A stretch of DNA of 64,000 bases from Celoporthe dispersa (GCA_016584495.1 WAID01000015.1:124001-188000); one strand, 5' to 3'; counted from the stretch's first letter, positions 31,076-43,478 are shown. Made by a program: numbers and translations. The notes: generated by a model from the letters alone, not told the origin.

Positions 31076-33475
31076 AATGATTGATCAATATAAGTATAGA
31101 AATAATTACCGAGTAGATATACCTAAAAACATGTACTGATAGATGTGAGGGATCTGAGTAGAGTTGAAGAGGACTCCGACTGCCCAGATACCTTTCGCGA
31201 GTATGAAGTCCTCCTAGTGTCTTTATATATTTTCTGTCCATGCTGCACAATCGTGTCATATGGGTGCCTTTAGGTTTCTGGGCAGGATATGTCTTCGGCT
31301 GCAGTCGTTGGCACTGGACCCTATAGCTTGGTCAATGAGTGAGCGACCATCCAACTTTCGGTACAGCTGTTGGCCTTGGCTTGGCCTCTGTACCATGGCC
31401 GATTGTACGCTGTAGTTTCAAACTTTTGATTCGTAAGACTTGTTAGGCTCCTGCCACCTGTACTCTGGTCCGCTGGTGCTTTTCAAGATTTTGGGGTTGA
31501 AATGTCAGGGTGGCTGCTTACACATGCAGGTTCCAGACTTTTAGACCGTGTTGGATCTTTTCACCCTATACTCTGGTTCCACCATCAGAGCCAAATCTTG
31601 ACGGTCAGATTCAACAGTGGCGACTTACAAAGCTAGAGTCTTGCACTTTGAAACTGTAAGCCACTGCCAGATGGCATGTCAACTCTAGCAGTGTCTACGC
31701 AGCCTTGGGCCTGCCGCGATTTTCCTCTTCCTTCCGATAATGTACTCTGATTACAGCAGATAAAAGCTCCGATCGAAAGACCAGCAACCCGCCAAACACC
31801 TCACTGCCCAAGTGAAGCTCGATTTTGTAGGGTCCGTTTAGAATTGCCACAATTGCATTCTGTTGTTCCAGACCTTGATAGTCAGGTACTCGAGGCCCTC
31901 ATCAATATGCTTTAGAGAGCACGGTTCTCAAGACCCAACTCGTTAGTAAAACCGAGAGCCGCATATATCGGGTTGATGGTCGGAATAGCATTGCCTGAAC
32001 CTATCCCGCGGCGCATTCACACCTTCGACCACCAGCAGCGGTGTCCCGCCCTGTCAATCATGATCTCATCACCCATGCATTGCCTATTACCCCTAAAGGT
32101 GGTTCAACACAAGGCGCTCTTGTGCAGTACTGTTCAATCTAGACCACGGACCACGGTAAAATGCCTGAGATTAGAGCCAATGGCGCTTGTAGCAAGTCAA
32201 GCGCCCGAGGGCTGGGCTGTCCTTTACCAGCAACATCGCAAGCTTGCTAAAATTTTGGGTATGCGACTCCACCGGAATAGAGCTTCAGAATTGTTCTGCC
32301 ACTACTTTGACCTCGTAGTTCAGGATGCGAATAATAATGACAGCCAAAGATGCGAACACTTACAAGGGTGGATGGGAGTCATGAATATGAGGTATTCAAA
32401 TGTTCGCAAAATACTTTCTGAATAGGTGCTACGACTTTGAAAACATCTCATCGCAAGATGTCGGATCATCTTCTGAGTTCTGAAGGCGAGTCATCCTTTT
32501 GGCACGCCACAATGCACAGCCCAGACGACGAGGAGACTCGGCTTGCTCAGGGGCGTGACTTGCACTTGAGTGCCTCGAGAAGCGCCTCTGGATCTATTCT
32601 CTCCCATGTGGCCTACTTGGCAATAGGCCTAGCTAGAGACCTCTGTTCTTGATCAACCCTACCAATTAATGCGCTATGTGTTGAACCATGAAGTGACTGG
32701 GTGCTGTCATTGGAACGCGACCATTGATCATGGAATTTCTGACCATTCCTCTTCGTGTCGTCTATCCACTAATAGCAAGATACTTCATCCTATAAAATAA
32801 TTAGTGGATGCACCTATAAATTGTCCTCTAACAAATTTCATCATCAGCTTGAAAACTGCCACCCACACCTGACCAGCCGTTAATTACGCGCCTATGCAGC
32901 CAGCCACCTCGCCCCAGATCTGACCGTTGATTGTGTTTGAGCTTCCAAGTTTGGCCATAATGAGAAGAAAAACGCGGACTCTCGACGCTCAGTAGGGGGT
33001 CGAGAATGCACACGGAGAGGAAATAATCACTGTAGTATTATTTCGAAAGCAGCGTGACACCCGTCGGCGCGCCGCTCTTTTCTGGCTACGGGTCTACACC
33101 GTGGCTGACCTGCCTCTTTGGGACCACCAGCCCGAGAGATGGGCCCGCAAAACCAGTAAAGAGGGCCACTTCTGGGGCTCCGACCCGTGCACAAGAGGGT
33201 AGCATTCGCACTCAGGAACCACCCCAGGGGACCATTCAGAGGCGGGAAGTGATCCGCGTGGTTTCTGGGTCCCCCGAAATGAACGATGCGATGGCAATCC
33301 ACTGCCGAAGATATGCACATGCGCTCGGCGCTCGGCAGGCGCTGGAAAGATTTAAGAAGCTGCGGTGGCCGCGGACCCATTATGATGGGAAGAAAAGAAA
33401 AAGGTCATGCCGAGATGTTGCTGTGGTTGATGTAAACCAGAAGACAGCACGTTGCAGTCTAGTCGCTTGCCCACC
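31076..33475. other. 2.4-kb gene-poor region
   Basis: Lies between two divergent genes. ORFs at 31973-32425 and 33054-33479 show no domain and no splice continuity. A degenerate direct repeat sits at 31457-31660. Confidence 0.5.
31457..31660. repeat. Degenerate tandem direct repeat, about 100-bp unit
   Basis: Two units start CACCTGTACTCTGGT (31457) and CACCCTATACTCTGGT (31562). They share TGGC-x2-CTTACA in the middle and a weaker 3' half. Identity is only moderate by eye, so this is an old duplication if real. Confidence 0.4.
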
Positions 33476-35449
33476 ATGAGGCTCTCTTTCTTTCTCGGGG
33501 CCGTCCTCTCGCTCGTGCTCCCTACCCTCACCTCAGCCCTCACCGTCAACGATGCCCTGAGCAAGTCCGTCTCCGCCTATGCGCACAGCAAGCGCGATGT
33601 TGTGTCCGAGATTCTGGACGATATTGAAGACCTGGCTGAGTGTTCCGGCTGCCAGGCGCTGCTCGTCGTGCTCCAGGCCCTCGCGCACCTCGGCAACGAC
33701 GCCTTCACGGATACGATTATAGCCATCTGCATAGCCCTACAGATCGAGGACGACGATGTCTGTGCAGGAGCCATCGGCCTGGAGGGCCCCATCCTGGCCC
33801 ACGACCTGCGCAACATGGACATCCCGAGCAAGACTTCTGAGCTGTTCTGCCTGACCATCTTTGGCCTGTGCCAGTGGCCCGCCGTGGATACCTCCTACAG
33901 CGTGTCCATGTCTGCAAAGCCAGCCAACGCCTCGCGCCCTGAGTCCAGCGGCGAGACGCCTATCCAGATTGTCCACATCAGTGACATCCACGTGGACCGG
34001 AACTACACGACGGGCTCCAGCTACAATTGCACCAAGAACATCTGCTGCCGTGCCTACGACGCGGACGATGCTGTTGGTGTCACGGAATACCCTGCTGGTC
34101 CGTACGGCAATCCGGAGTGTGACAGTCCCGTGTCGCTCGAGGAGAGCATGTACGCAGCCATCGTGGATCTGATTCCCAACCGCACCTTCACCATCTTCAC
34201 CGGCGACGTGATCGAGGGCGATGTCTGGGAGACGACCGATGACGAGGTCACAGGCGGCCTGAACGATGCCTATGGGCGCATGGTGAGCATTGGGCAGACA
34301 TATGCTGTCATTGGAAATCATGACAGCTGCCCAGTGGACTCGTTCCCACCGGCTGCAGTCGATACGACCTACGCGGCCGAGACCCAGATCTTCTACGACA
34401 CACTCTCGTCTGACATCGAGTCGTGGATCGGCAGCACCGCGTCTGCAGAGGTGTCGTCCAACTATGGCAGCTACTCGGTTGTGGACAGCACCACGGGCCT
34501 CAGGATCATCAGCATTAACACCAATTTCTGGTACAAATCTAATTATTGGATGTACGAGGAGACGATGGAGTATGACCCTTCGGGTATGCTTGCGTGGCTG
34601 GCCTCTGAGCTCGAGACCGCAGAGACGGCTGGCGAGCGTGTGTGGGTCCTCGGCCACATGCCTCTGGGGTCCTCTGACACGTTCCACGACCAGTCCTACT
34701 ATTTCGACACCATCATCCAGAGATTCTCGGGCACCATCTCTGCTGTGTTCTACGGCCACACCCACAAGGACGAGTGGGAGATTGCCTACACCAACTACTC
34801 GAACCCGACGGCTGACACCGCAACCATGATGTCGTATATTGCGCCCGCCCTGACACCCACCTCGGGCAACCCGACCTTCCGTGTCTATGATGTTGACCCG
34901 GTGACCTTTGGCATCCTGGACTCCACGACCTACTACGCCAACATCTCCTCCCCCACATACCAGACGGATGGCCCAACCTGGGAGAAGCTGTACAGCGTCA
35001 AGGAGACCTACGGTGCCCTCCTCGGGGTCACAGACACCGCGGCCGAGCTGACGCCTGGATTTTGGCACAACGTCACAGAACTGTTCGAGACCGACGATGC
35101 GGTGTTCCAGCAGTACTACGCCCGCAAGACGAGAGACTACAGCACGGCCACCTGCACAGGCGACTGCAAGACCGAGGAGATCTGTCAGCTGAGGGCAGCA
35201 CAGGCGCAGTACAACTGCGTGACGGTAACGCCAGGCATCAACCTCAAGCATAAGAGGGATAACACTATCGACGGCTCGGTGCAGAACGGACATGACGACC
35301 ACGCTTGTGAGTCGTCTGCCGTGCCGCCTGTCTTGTCGTCCATCTATTCCGACGAAGGTCTCGACGCCTTCAGGAACGCACTTATCGAGGTAGCTGGGGC
35401 CGGTTTTATGAACACGACGGTGTCGAGCAATTTTACTGTTTCTGATTAG
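33476..35449 (+). CDS. Secreted acid sphingomyelinase-like phosphodiesterase
   Basis: Intronless, 657 residues, starting at the ATG with the best context (CCACCATGAG) and a signal peptide, RLSFFLGAVLSLVLPTLTSA. A saposin-like region follows (CSGCQALLVVLQALAHLG through LFCLTIFGLC, six cysteines). The calcineurin-type metallophosphoesterase domain has all metal motifs: HISDIHVD, FTGDVIEGD, VIGNHD, LGHMP and YGHTHKD. Many N-glycosylation sites are present. The family hydrolyses sphingomyelin or related phosphodiesters to ceramide and a phospho-head group, outside the cell or in acidic vacuoles. Fungal members may act on other phosphodiesters, since fungi generally lack sphingomyelin. The C-terminal part (HNVTELFETDD) matches the ASM C-terminal domain. 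The gene is intact. Confidence 0.9.
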   Translation: MRLSFFLGAVLSLVLPTLTSALTVNDALSKSVSAYAHSKRDVVSEILDDIEDLAECSGCQALLVVLQALAHLGNDAFTDTIIAICIALQIEDDDVCAGAIGLEGPILAHDLRNMDIPSKTSELFCLTIFGLCQWPAVDTSYSVSMSAKPANASRPESSGETPIQIVHISDIHVDRNYTTGSSYNCTKNICCRAYDADDAVGVTEYPAGPYGNPECDSPVSLEESMYAAIVDLIPNRTFTIFTGDVIEGDVWETTDDEVTGGLNDAYGRMVSIGQTYAVIGNHDSCPVDSFPPAAVDTTYAAETQIFYDTLSSDIESWIGSTASAEVSSNYGSYSVVDSTTGLRIISINTNFWYKSNYWMYEETMEYDPSGMLAWLASELETAETAGERVWVLGHMPLGSSDTFHDQSYYFDTIIQRFSGTISAVFYGHTHKDEWEIAYTNYSNPTADTATMMSYIAPALTPTSGNPTFRVYDVDPVTFGILDSTTYYANISSPTYQTDGPTWEKLYSVKETYGALLGVTDTAAELTPGFWHNVTELFETDDAVFQQYYARKTRDYSTATCTGDCKTEEICQLRAAQAQYNCVTVTPGINLKHKRDNTIDGSVQNGHDDHACESSAVPPVLSSIYSDEGLDAFRNALIEVAGAGFMNTTVSSNFTVSD

Positions 35450-36126
35450 CTTGAAAGTTTTTATATCTTTTATTTCTGGTAATGTAAATCATTAGTTGGT
35501 ATTAGTAGTAATGTCGACATGACTTAAAACTTGAACGATTGTTTTCGATCTTGTAAATGCTGTTAGCTTCTTGGCCTCCATGCATAATGACATTCCTTAA
35601 ATGTATTTTATCCGGAACTCGTGGTGAGGTTGGCTGGATCTGCAAACTCATTCGGCTGCATCTGCCCCGAGCATTTTACCCCAGAGTCTCAACTCCCCCG
35701 CAAAATGTCACCATTTCGTTCACGGATTCAGCAGGGCCGCACACTGCGGGGGTGTTCTGCAGGGTCATTCTCCAGTTGTCCAAGCTCGGGTGGATGATCG
35801 AACTTTGTTGATGGCTTCCGCTTCTCCGGGCGTCGGCGGTGATATCAATGGTGCGAACAGTCCAATGCAACGAGGGGGAAAAAAAGAGCTTATAGGGGCT
35901 CTTTGGTTCTCTCTCTGTGATGGATCCGTTCGGCCGTTATTTCAACGAAAGACCTGCCCTGTTGTTCTGTCGGTGACGGAAGAATAGTGTATGTGCATCT
36001 TGCACAGACACACATTTAAGGTTTTGTGTTAGTATCATTGGGTATTCAAGCATCTTAGACCTTGGAGCCGTACGGAAATCGACACTACCAAATACGCATA
36101 CCCTCAAGATCCGCAAGACTATAGCC
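35450..36126. other. Intergenic region, no gene seen
   Basis: 677 nt holding the sphingomyelinase 3' end and the GDSL esterase promoter. Confidence 0.5.
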
Positions 36127-37229
36127 ATGGTCTTCCTCCTTTCCTTCACCGCTGTCTTTATTTCTCTGTTCGCCGGCGGGCATTTGACCGCAGCAACCCT
36201 AGCTACTACTAGCAACCATGAGCCACATGGGGCGTACAACACCACCAAGCCACCTGCGTTCTACCTTGCCGGCGATTCAATGACAGCCGTGCAGAGCTCC
36301 GACGGTGGAGGCTGGGGCGTCGGCTTCCTCTCCTTCCTCCGGAGCCCCGCCACGGGGATCGACTATGGCGTGGATGGGACCACTACGGTGTCTTTTGTAG
36401 AGGATGGAGCCTGGGCGGAGGTGATTGGGTCGGTCAACTCATCCAAGGCCGACTACAATACTTTTGTTACCATCATGGTAAGTAAGTGCCTGCATTTACA
36501 TAAACAGAGGGAAAGGGGGAGAGAGGAGGGGGGGGGGTGGGGTTGAACAAGTAGTTGGAGTTCTGGAAGAGGAGACTAATGCCAGAAATTCACACAGTTT
36601 GGTGCCAACGACCAGAAGACAGCGGCGAACGAGACACTACTTGAATACCAGGCAAACCTTCAGAACCTCGCTGAAGAGGCTAAGGGAGCCGGAGCAACGC
36701 CTGTACGAAGACATGCAATATCTCACCCCCGTATCTCTTGATTATCTCATATATATATATGTGTGTGTATATGTATAATTTTTGATCCACTAATTGCATT
36801 CAACAGATTCTTGTCACCCCGCTCAGCCGCCGAGACTTCACCTCCGAGACCAACCTGACCCAGAACCTCGCCGACCAGCGGACCTACACCATCTACGCGG
36901 CGCAAAACACCTCGACCTGGTGGATCGACCTGAACCAGGCCAGCACCGAGTACCTCCTAGCCATCGGCAACGCGTCCGCCCAGACGTACGACCTGTCGTG
37001 CACCGACGAGACGCACCTGAACGCGTGGGGCAGTGTGGTCTTTGGGCGGATGGTTGCGGATCTGATCCTGGGGCATGTGCCGGAGGTGGGCGTCGAGGTG
37101 GCCTGGACACCATCTCCTGTGGAACCTGGAGGCGTGGGTCTGGCGGGATGGTTTATCCCAAACAAGACCCTGAGTGAGGATATCTGGGGTGGTGTCTTTG
37201 CTCAAGGCGGATCATGTCCGTTGGAATGA
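36127..37229 (+). CDS. Secreted GDSL/SGNH esterase (rhamnogalacturonan acetylesterase-like)
   Basis: Exons 36127..36477, 36598..36702 and 36807..37229 give 292 residues. A signal peptide is present (VFLLSFTAVFISLFAGG). The SGNH catalytic blocks are complete: nucleophile Ser51 in YLAGDSMT, the block III Asn121 in FGANDQ, and Asp219/His222 in TDETHLNAWGS. The layout and Gly-rich stretch after the nucleophile fit carbohydrate esterases that deacetylate plant polysaccharides such as rhamnogalacturonan. The substrate is inferred. The first intron holds a ten-G run; the second has an (AT)n(GT)n microsatellite. It converges on the S9 peptidase gene, only 138 nt apart. Confidence 0.85.
36749..36777. 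repeat. (AT)n(GT)n microsatellite
   Basis: Alternating AT then GT dinucleotides inside intron 2 of the GDSL esterase gene. Confidence 0.9.
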
Positions 37230-37298
37230 CCGCTAGTGTCTTACATATACAATATTTCAAAAGTATGGAATACTTAAATCATATCGATATGAGTGTTT

Positions 37299-37365
37299 TT
37301 GTGGGGGAAAATATAGGTACAGCCAGTTCTGAGAGATCTGGCGGTCGTCATTTTTTCCCCTCAGT
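37299..37365. repeat. 67-bp hairpin element, copy A
   Basis: Starts TTGTGGGGGAAAATATAGGT and ends TTTTTTCCCCTCAGT. It is 84% identical without gaps (56 of 67) to the element at 48857-48923. The ends GGGGAAAA/TTTTCCCC and an inner GCCAG/CTGGC can pair, so it folds as an imperfect stem-loop. It fills the gap between two convergent genes and stops two bases short of the S9 peptidase stop codon, so it would lie in that gene's 3' UTR. Confidence 0.75.
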
Positions 37366-37367
37366 CT

Positions 37368-39631
37368 TCACTTCCTGACCAGGGTCCTCATGAACCACGC
37401 AAACTCATTCTTCAGCGCCAACTCCAGACTGGCCTCCTTCTTGAACATGTGCCCTTCCCCGGGAGCAACCACCAACTCCACCTCGCCACCGTTCTCTCTG
37501 ACCTTCTTCTCGATGTCGTAGCTCTGCTGCACCGGCACGACTGTGTCCTTGTCTCCGTGTATGAGCAGCAGAGGCGAAGTGATCCTCTCCGCATGCTTCA
37601 AGGGGCTCCTCTCGTAGTCCACCTCTGCCTTCTCCTCTTCGCTCAGTCCTGGCGCGTAGAACAAGCCCTCGAGGTAGCGCGACTCGAGCTTGTGGGTCCC
37701 TTCGCACATGGTCTGCACGTCCGAGATGCCACAGTAGCACACGCCTGCCGCAAAGACATCGGGGTACCAGACGAGGCTCTGCAGGACATTATAGCCGCCC
37801 GCGCTGCCTCCATGAATCCCAACCCGGGCCCTGTCGGCCCGCCCCGTGCTGGAAAGATATTCCACACACTCGACCACATCGTCCCGGTCCAGGATCCCCC
37901 ACTGAGCGTCCAGCCTCTGGCGGTAGGCCTTTCCGTGGCCCGAGCTGCCCGTATAATTGATGGAGAAGTAAGCAAAGCCGCGGCTGGTGTAGAGCTGGAG
38001 GTTGGTGCCGGGCATGCTCCCGACCTGGAGGCCTGGACACGTGTGGCCCGTCGGTCCGCCGTGGGGCATGACGAGCAAGGGCGGGAGTGTCCCCTCGGGT
38101 GCGCTGAACTTAGGATTGTGAGGAGGCCAGTAGAAGCCGTGGATGGGCCGTCTGGGTTCCTTCTTGGAGGTGAACTGGATGTGCTCGGGTCTGGAGAAGA
38201 TCGTGTCTGGGAATTCCTTGCTCGAGACCTTTGCGACCTGCACCATGGTAGCTTTGATCTGGTCGTCCAGGGTAAAGACATAGACGCCCAGCGGCCTCGT
38301 GGTGCCAGCGCCGATGATGACAAAAGAGTTCGACGTCACGGCGGTCATAGGGTCGCGGCGGGTCTCGATGAGCGGGACGTCCAGGGGCGTCACATCAAGT
38401 GTCCTAAGGTTGATATGGACGGTGCTATAGGCTGCGAACTTTGTGTATGTGAGGACCAACGAGTTTTCCGAAAGGAAACAGAATGTGCGCCTGTGTGTTT
38501 GGGGAAAATGTGAGCCACCATTTGTGTAATGATAAGTGATTATGCCATGTTACTGTAGTAAGGTTAATTAGCGACTGGGATCAAACTTACTGGTCCATCG
38601 CCATGGAGCAGTCGCCCATCTCGACCTCGTCCAGACCCTTCAACTCGAGCTTCTCCGCCTTGGAGTCCTGGTGGCCAGGGTAGATTCTGTATAGCTGTCT
38701 CCAGTCGCTGTCCTCCACCTCGTGTGTAAAGTAGAGTCCCCCGTCTGGCGCCCACATGCCATCACCCACCGCCTCTCCGAGCCTGCCTCCGGAGACAACC
38801 GATGGATTTTCAAGATGGATGCCCTCGCTCTCACCCTCTAGGACCTGGGACAAGCACATCTGCGACCTCGTCCACGCCATGTCGGGGTGGTTCCACCTGC
38901 GCCACGAGACCCAGCGTCCGTCGTGACTGTAACGCGGCCCAGTGTAGAAGTCGGCACCAGTGACAAGCCTCGTCACGGCGCCTGTGTCGAGGTCAATCGC
39001 GACGATGTAGTTCTTCACGTCCTGGTGCGCAGGATGTGTATGGTCCTCCTCGATCGCGAGCACCGACCTGGCCGTGATGCCTGGGTCCCGGCTCGGGCCA
39101 AAGTCAGCATAGCGGAGCCATGGCGTGTTGCTGACCAGCGTGGTGACGCGCCCGCCATCGACGTCGAGGATCTTGACGGCATTTCCGTCCTGTGCATCCG
39201 AAAAGATGATGCGCAGAGGGGCATCCTGAGCCGAGGTGGAGGGGATGACCTCGTATGCACCGCCTCCGTACTCGTACACGGCGGTGCCCACCCCGTGTGG
39301 CTCCGGCAGGACGTAGACGAGTTTGTGCGAGCCGCCATCCTGCGCGACCACCTCGACGATGGTAGATCCGCCGTTCGGCTTGGCCTCTAGATAGAAGACA
39401 CGCCCGGTCTGGATCTGGCAGCATTGTCAGCTGATAGTTGCACCCGAGAAGAAAAAGGCGGGTCAGTGAGAGGGGAAGCGCCACACGAACATCGCCGCGG
39501 GGAGATGCCACCCCCTTTGTTCCGGCCGTTGCGTCCTCGAGGCTGATTGCACTCTCCCACTCGCCATACGGAGCGACTGTCTTGGTCACCATGGTTTCTG
39601 AAATTTTGGCCTGTTCTTGTTGTTGCTGCAT
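37368..39631 (-). CDS. S9-family (prolyl oligopeptidase/acylaminoacyl-peptidase type) serine peptidase
   Basis: Exons 39631..39512, 39414..38591 and 38490..37368 give 688 residues. The N-terminal half is a beta-propeller-like region (for example WMSW-type blades around YSHDGRWVSWRRWNHP and GMWAPDGGLYFTHE). The C-terminal alpha/beta-hydrolase domain has the catalytic triad: Ser544 in IHGGSAGG, Asp630 in HGDKDTVVP and His662 in PGEGHMF. No signal peptide, so probably cytosolic. The family removes dipeptides or acyl-amino acids from short peptides; specificity is not readable. The first intron uses a weak GTGGCA donor, so the 5' end is less sure. A later Met (39592) is an alternative start. Confidence 0.87.
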
Positions 39632-39969
39632 TTTCTAGGTTGAGATGCCCGACATGAATTAGTTCTGTGTTCTGTTATCGAGGGTTATAAGTAAATATGC
39701 AGGCTGGGGTCGTATTACTCCGGTCTGACAAGTCGAGGTAGAAATCCCTTGAATAGCGGCCTGACCAAATGGTGCTGCTGCCTAGCAGAATTCGTCAGTT
39801 ACTAGATGCATGAGATGCATATACGCATCATTTACGTGGCTAGCCAGGCAAAGTCTCAATGTGCCGTATACCCGTGGCGTAGAACGTGCCAGTAGAGCAA
39901 AGTGGATACAGTCCCCTCGAGCTGGCTTTGTCACAGCAGATACATCATCGCGCATTTGAACTCCCCATT
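39632..39969. other. Short intergenic region
   Basis: 338 nt between two - strand genes. It holds the S9 peptidase promoter. No gene seen. Confidence 0.5.
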
Positions 39970-41651
39970 CTAGCTAGTACACTCTTCATTATTTCCTGCC
40001 GTGCCACCCCGCAAATGTCCATACATCTTCAAAGCCTGAATCTGCTCGTCTTCAGGCTCACCGAGGGTCGACGCAGAGAGCAGTTCCTCCTTGACCAGTC
40101 TCGTAAGCGCACTCGTCAGGGTCTGCGTGTCCAAGTAGGTGCCCCGCAGGCGCCTATATCCGCTCGCCGTATCGAACCTAGTGCGCCCATGCAGGATGCG
40201 CCTATTGTCAAACACGACACATTCGCCCGGCTGCAGCCTATGCTGGAGCATGTTCTCGCTAGCCTCCAGGCTGTCCTTGAAGGACCTGGCCGCGTCACGC
40301 CAGGCGGGCAGGGTGCGACAGTTCTTCTGGTTCATGGCCTGATACCCCTCCGGGTGGTCGGGGGAAACACGCCCTGGAAGGGAGGCGACCAGCTGACATC
40401 TTTCGGGGGTGCATCCACGGCACTCGACTGTGCACTGATCACCGGTCGGGTCCGGCGGTAGAAGTTGCCATTCTTGGAGTACTGGTAGGCGACGGGCTCT
40501 GTGCACAAGAGCTGGTAATGCTCAGGGTTCTTGAGCTGAATCTCCGCCGCGGCCCGCAGCCCGTCGCTGAACAGAGACTCGCCGCCTTCGCACTCGTTGT
40601 TGAGGCAGTGGAGGAGCTGGACCCTGGGCGCGGGCGTCCAGTACATCAGGTCCTGGTGCAGGCAGAGAAACTCGCTTGTGTAGGCCGCGTTCTCGGCGTT
40701 GGGCTTGGACACGACGTCCCAGGTGTCGCCGTAGAAGGTGGACTGGAGGTGGCCGACCTTGCTGGCGATGTCCAGCACGGCAGCCTCCGTCTCGGGAACG
40801 CCCTTGACGAAGACCAGACCCCACCTCATGAGGTCGAGAAAGGCTCTGGCGAAGGAAGAGCCACCTTCCATCCAGTCGGAGTAGCTGATGGCCCTCGCGT
40901 CCATGTCCCGCGCGAAGGTGGCCCGATCCCACAGCAGCCGCGCTGGCGTGTACAGTTCCGGCAGCATGGTATGCTGGATCAGGCGCCGGATGAAATCCGT
41001 ATCGTAGACAGAAGGGTGTCGGCCGCCCTGGAGGAAGTCGTCTGCCCAGATGATCTCGAGCGAGCCATCCTCGAGGACCCTGCAGGACTCTGTCTCGGGG
41101 ATGGAGTCGATGTCACAGGTCACAAACCTCTTCTGGCCTGAGGACTCGCTCACGCAGACACTGCACGGACAGGCATCGCGAAACCACAAGGCGGGAAGGC
41201 TGAAGACGTGTCCATCGGGGCTGTCGCTTCCGAAAACGAGCCTGATCTCTCCCCCATCTGCTACAGCGCTGACCAGACCACCCAGGTCCTCAAATCTCTT
41301 CTTCAGACCCGAGGAGAAATGGTGGAATGATCCGCTCCGGAGAGAAGTGGTCTGAGCGAAGTGCCTGACTCTTGCTGCAGCAGCAGATAGATGCAGAGGG
41401 CCAGCCTTCAGCAGGCCTGGGCGCACAGTAGGGCGAGCAATATTGCAGGAAAGTGAACGTTGCTGCTGGCTCCAGGACGCTGCGGCCCCAGCTCGAAGAT
41501 GGCGAGGACACCGAGGAGCCTTTGCTGCTGACTGTAGGCATCTGTCTATGCGCAGCAGGGGACTTGAGGCCCTGCCGGCACTGCCTGGATGTGCGATGCT
41601 CAATCTCATCCTGAAGGATGTCAGGCTTTGCCTCACGTCTGTGTTGCACAA
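39970..41651 (-). CDS. Gamma-butyrobetaine hydroxylase-like Fe(II)/2-oxoglutarate dioxygenase, one frame change
   Basis: Starts at an ATG at 41651, or at an in-frame ATG at 41609. The first 110 residues are Arg/Ser-rich with few acids, as in a mitochondrial targeting sequence. The N-terminal zinc-binding domain is seen as LWFRDACPCSVCV. The TauD-type oxygenase domain carries the iron ligands in FLCLHQDLMYW and the distal His in RRILHGRTRFD. The family includes the two hydroxylases of carnitine synthesis; which one this is cannot be decided here. The frame breaks at a G run, 40360-40364 (five, where six would restore frame), just after SWSPPFQGVF. This is the only -1 change in the window. Adding one base gives 560 residues in frame. 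Confidence 0.82.
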
Positions 41652-43478
41652 GCACGCTCCACTCTCTCTTTTTTCCTCTCTCTGTCTCTCTCTCTCTCTC
41701 CTCTCTGCGATGCTCTCTACTTGGCCGACTCTTCAAGGCATCGAAAGGCGCAGGATCACCTCAGAGGATGGAGAGGAGGACATGCGCCGACTGCTGTATC
41801 AAGTTTGTTCGTAGTTGGCACTTCGCTGCTGCCATGCATATGGTACGATCTGAAGGCTGTCCACGCTGGGGCAAGTTACCTCGGCAGTGTTCGGTTAAGA
41901 CCACCGTAGGAAACGCTTAGCTAAGCAGAACCTGGCTGCGTGGATCAGCCCTGCAATCCTAATAAACAACCCTCATGTAATACCTGATAAACAACCCTGC
42001 AAAAAAAAAAACACCAAGAACTTCGAGGCAACGTCGTCCCAATGGCTCTCGTGTCCATCTTCTTCGTATTTTCCATGGTGAATTATTCATATTTTAGCCA
42101 TCAATCTGCCACCGCGGCTATTAATTCGCTAGCCTTCTTTCCCAGAAGAAACAGCCAGCCCATCTACTATGATTATTAGATCGAGGCTCGGATCAAGACG
42201 TTGCTTCTCTCTCCCACTGCGCTGACCCGAACGTGCCAACCCAATAAGCCACGCCCACCAAGGCAACAGATCTTGGATCAGTCCTCTTTAGGAGTACAGT
42301 AGAAGAGAGCAGATTCCCGTATTCGATCGGTGATCAAGGATTGGAATGAGAAACCCGCCGCCACGCCCAATCCGGGTCCTGAAACCACAGCTGGGCGTCC
42401 GTCCTCAAGACCCGCGCCCCCAATCCAAAGATGGCCTGGCGGCCCTGCAGCGCGTCAGAGCGCGCAGCACCAACCCAAGGCGGCAGAGACAGGAGGATCA
42501 CACCCTCCCGATCTCAATCTCGTATCCAAACCGTGCCATCTCTCGGGAGCAGAGAGGGGGGGGGGACCAAGGACTTGAGACTTGCTTGCCCTTGGTGAAT
42601 CCCGCCCGTGCGAGGGCAGGTGACCTGATAATGATGGAATACGACAATCGGATTAGTATTTCTTTTTTTTTTTTCTCTTGCCAGGCCGCATTCTGCCTGC
42701 CGGGCATCAGTCAATATGTGTTCCTCTGCCTCTGCTCTGGCACGTGGTGTCGTCACGTCCAAGCCTGCCGAGAGAGACTCCGAGTCGGACTGGAATGTCC
42801 ACAGCCTCGCCCTTTCTGAGCAACCGGAAAGGGAAAGAGGGGCGGTTGCCCAACCACAATCTCTACACGCTGGGCGACCATCGGATGTCATTGTCGGGCG
42901 GGATCTGAATGGCCTAGACGTCTCGACGGCCCATCACCGAAGCAATTGTTGCCAGGCAGATTCAAGGTGATGATGATGATGCCCTCTGACCGTCCATGAT
43001 CTCATTGTTTTGGGATACAAGTGGATCGTGCCATGACCAACAGAGGGATCCCGCAGGACCGGCCAAAAGGGGCGGCTGGAGTACTTTGTGGGAGATGCTA
43101 CGAGGAATATCACGTTGTCGGAAGTCGTCGTCAGAATACACGCGTAGAGTCATGTTGAAAATTGGCTTCGTCAAATTTCAAGAAAATAGCAATTGATATC
43201 AATAGACACTAGAAGAAAAGGCATTTGCCATGCCTGCCACGTATGAACCAGCCAGCCGATGTAATTTGTACGCCTTTGAAAAATTTGTGTCGAGAAGGGT
43301 ATTCAGAAAATGCCTTCTCTCCTCTCCTCGAGACCCAGTGACATAAAAAGAAATATGCCAGCTGTGCACGTGTCCAAAATCTCTAGGCCTCTCAAACCAA
43401 TCCCGTATCTTTCAATCCGTCAACTGGAAACCAAAAAGAAAAGACAAGACCAGCGCAATCCTGGGGGGTATATCCTTT
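41652..43478. other. Intergenic region with (CT)n and poly-G tracts
   Basis: 1.8 kb between two - strand genes, containing the dioxygenase promoter. A CT-rich tract sits at about 41672-41706 and a ten-G run at 42556-42565. ORFs on both strands lack recognisable features. Confidence 0.5.

Noticed and set aside
31973..32425. 150-codon ORF in the gene-poor region
   Set aside because: No signal peptide, domain or splice continuity, and composition like translated non-coding DNA.
33737..35302. 521-codon open frame antisense to the sphingomyelinase-like gene
   Set aside because: No domain. It mirrors a gene with strong C/G third-position bias, which removes stop codons on the other strand.
37449..38513. 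354-codon open frame antisense to the S9 peptidase gene
   Set aside because: Same cause: a codon-bias shadow without recognisable content.
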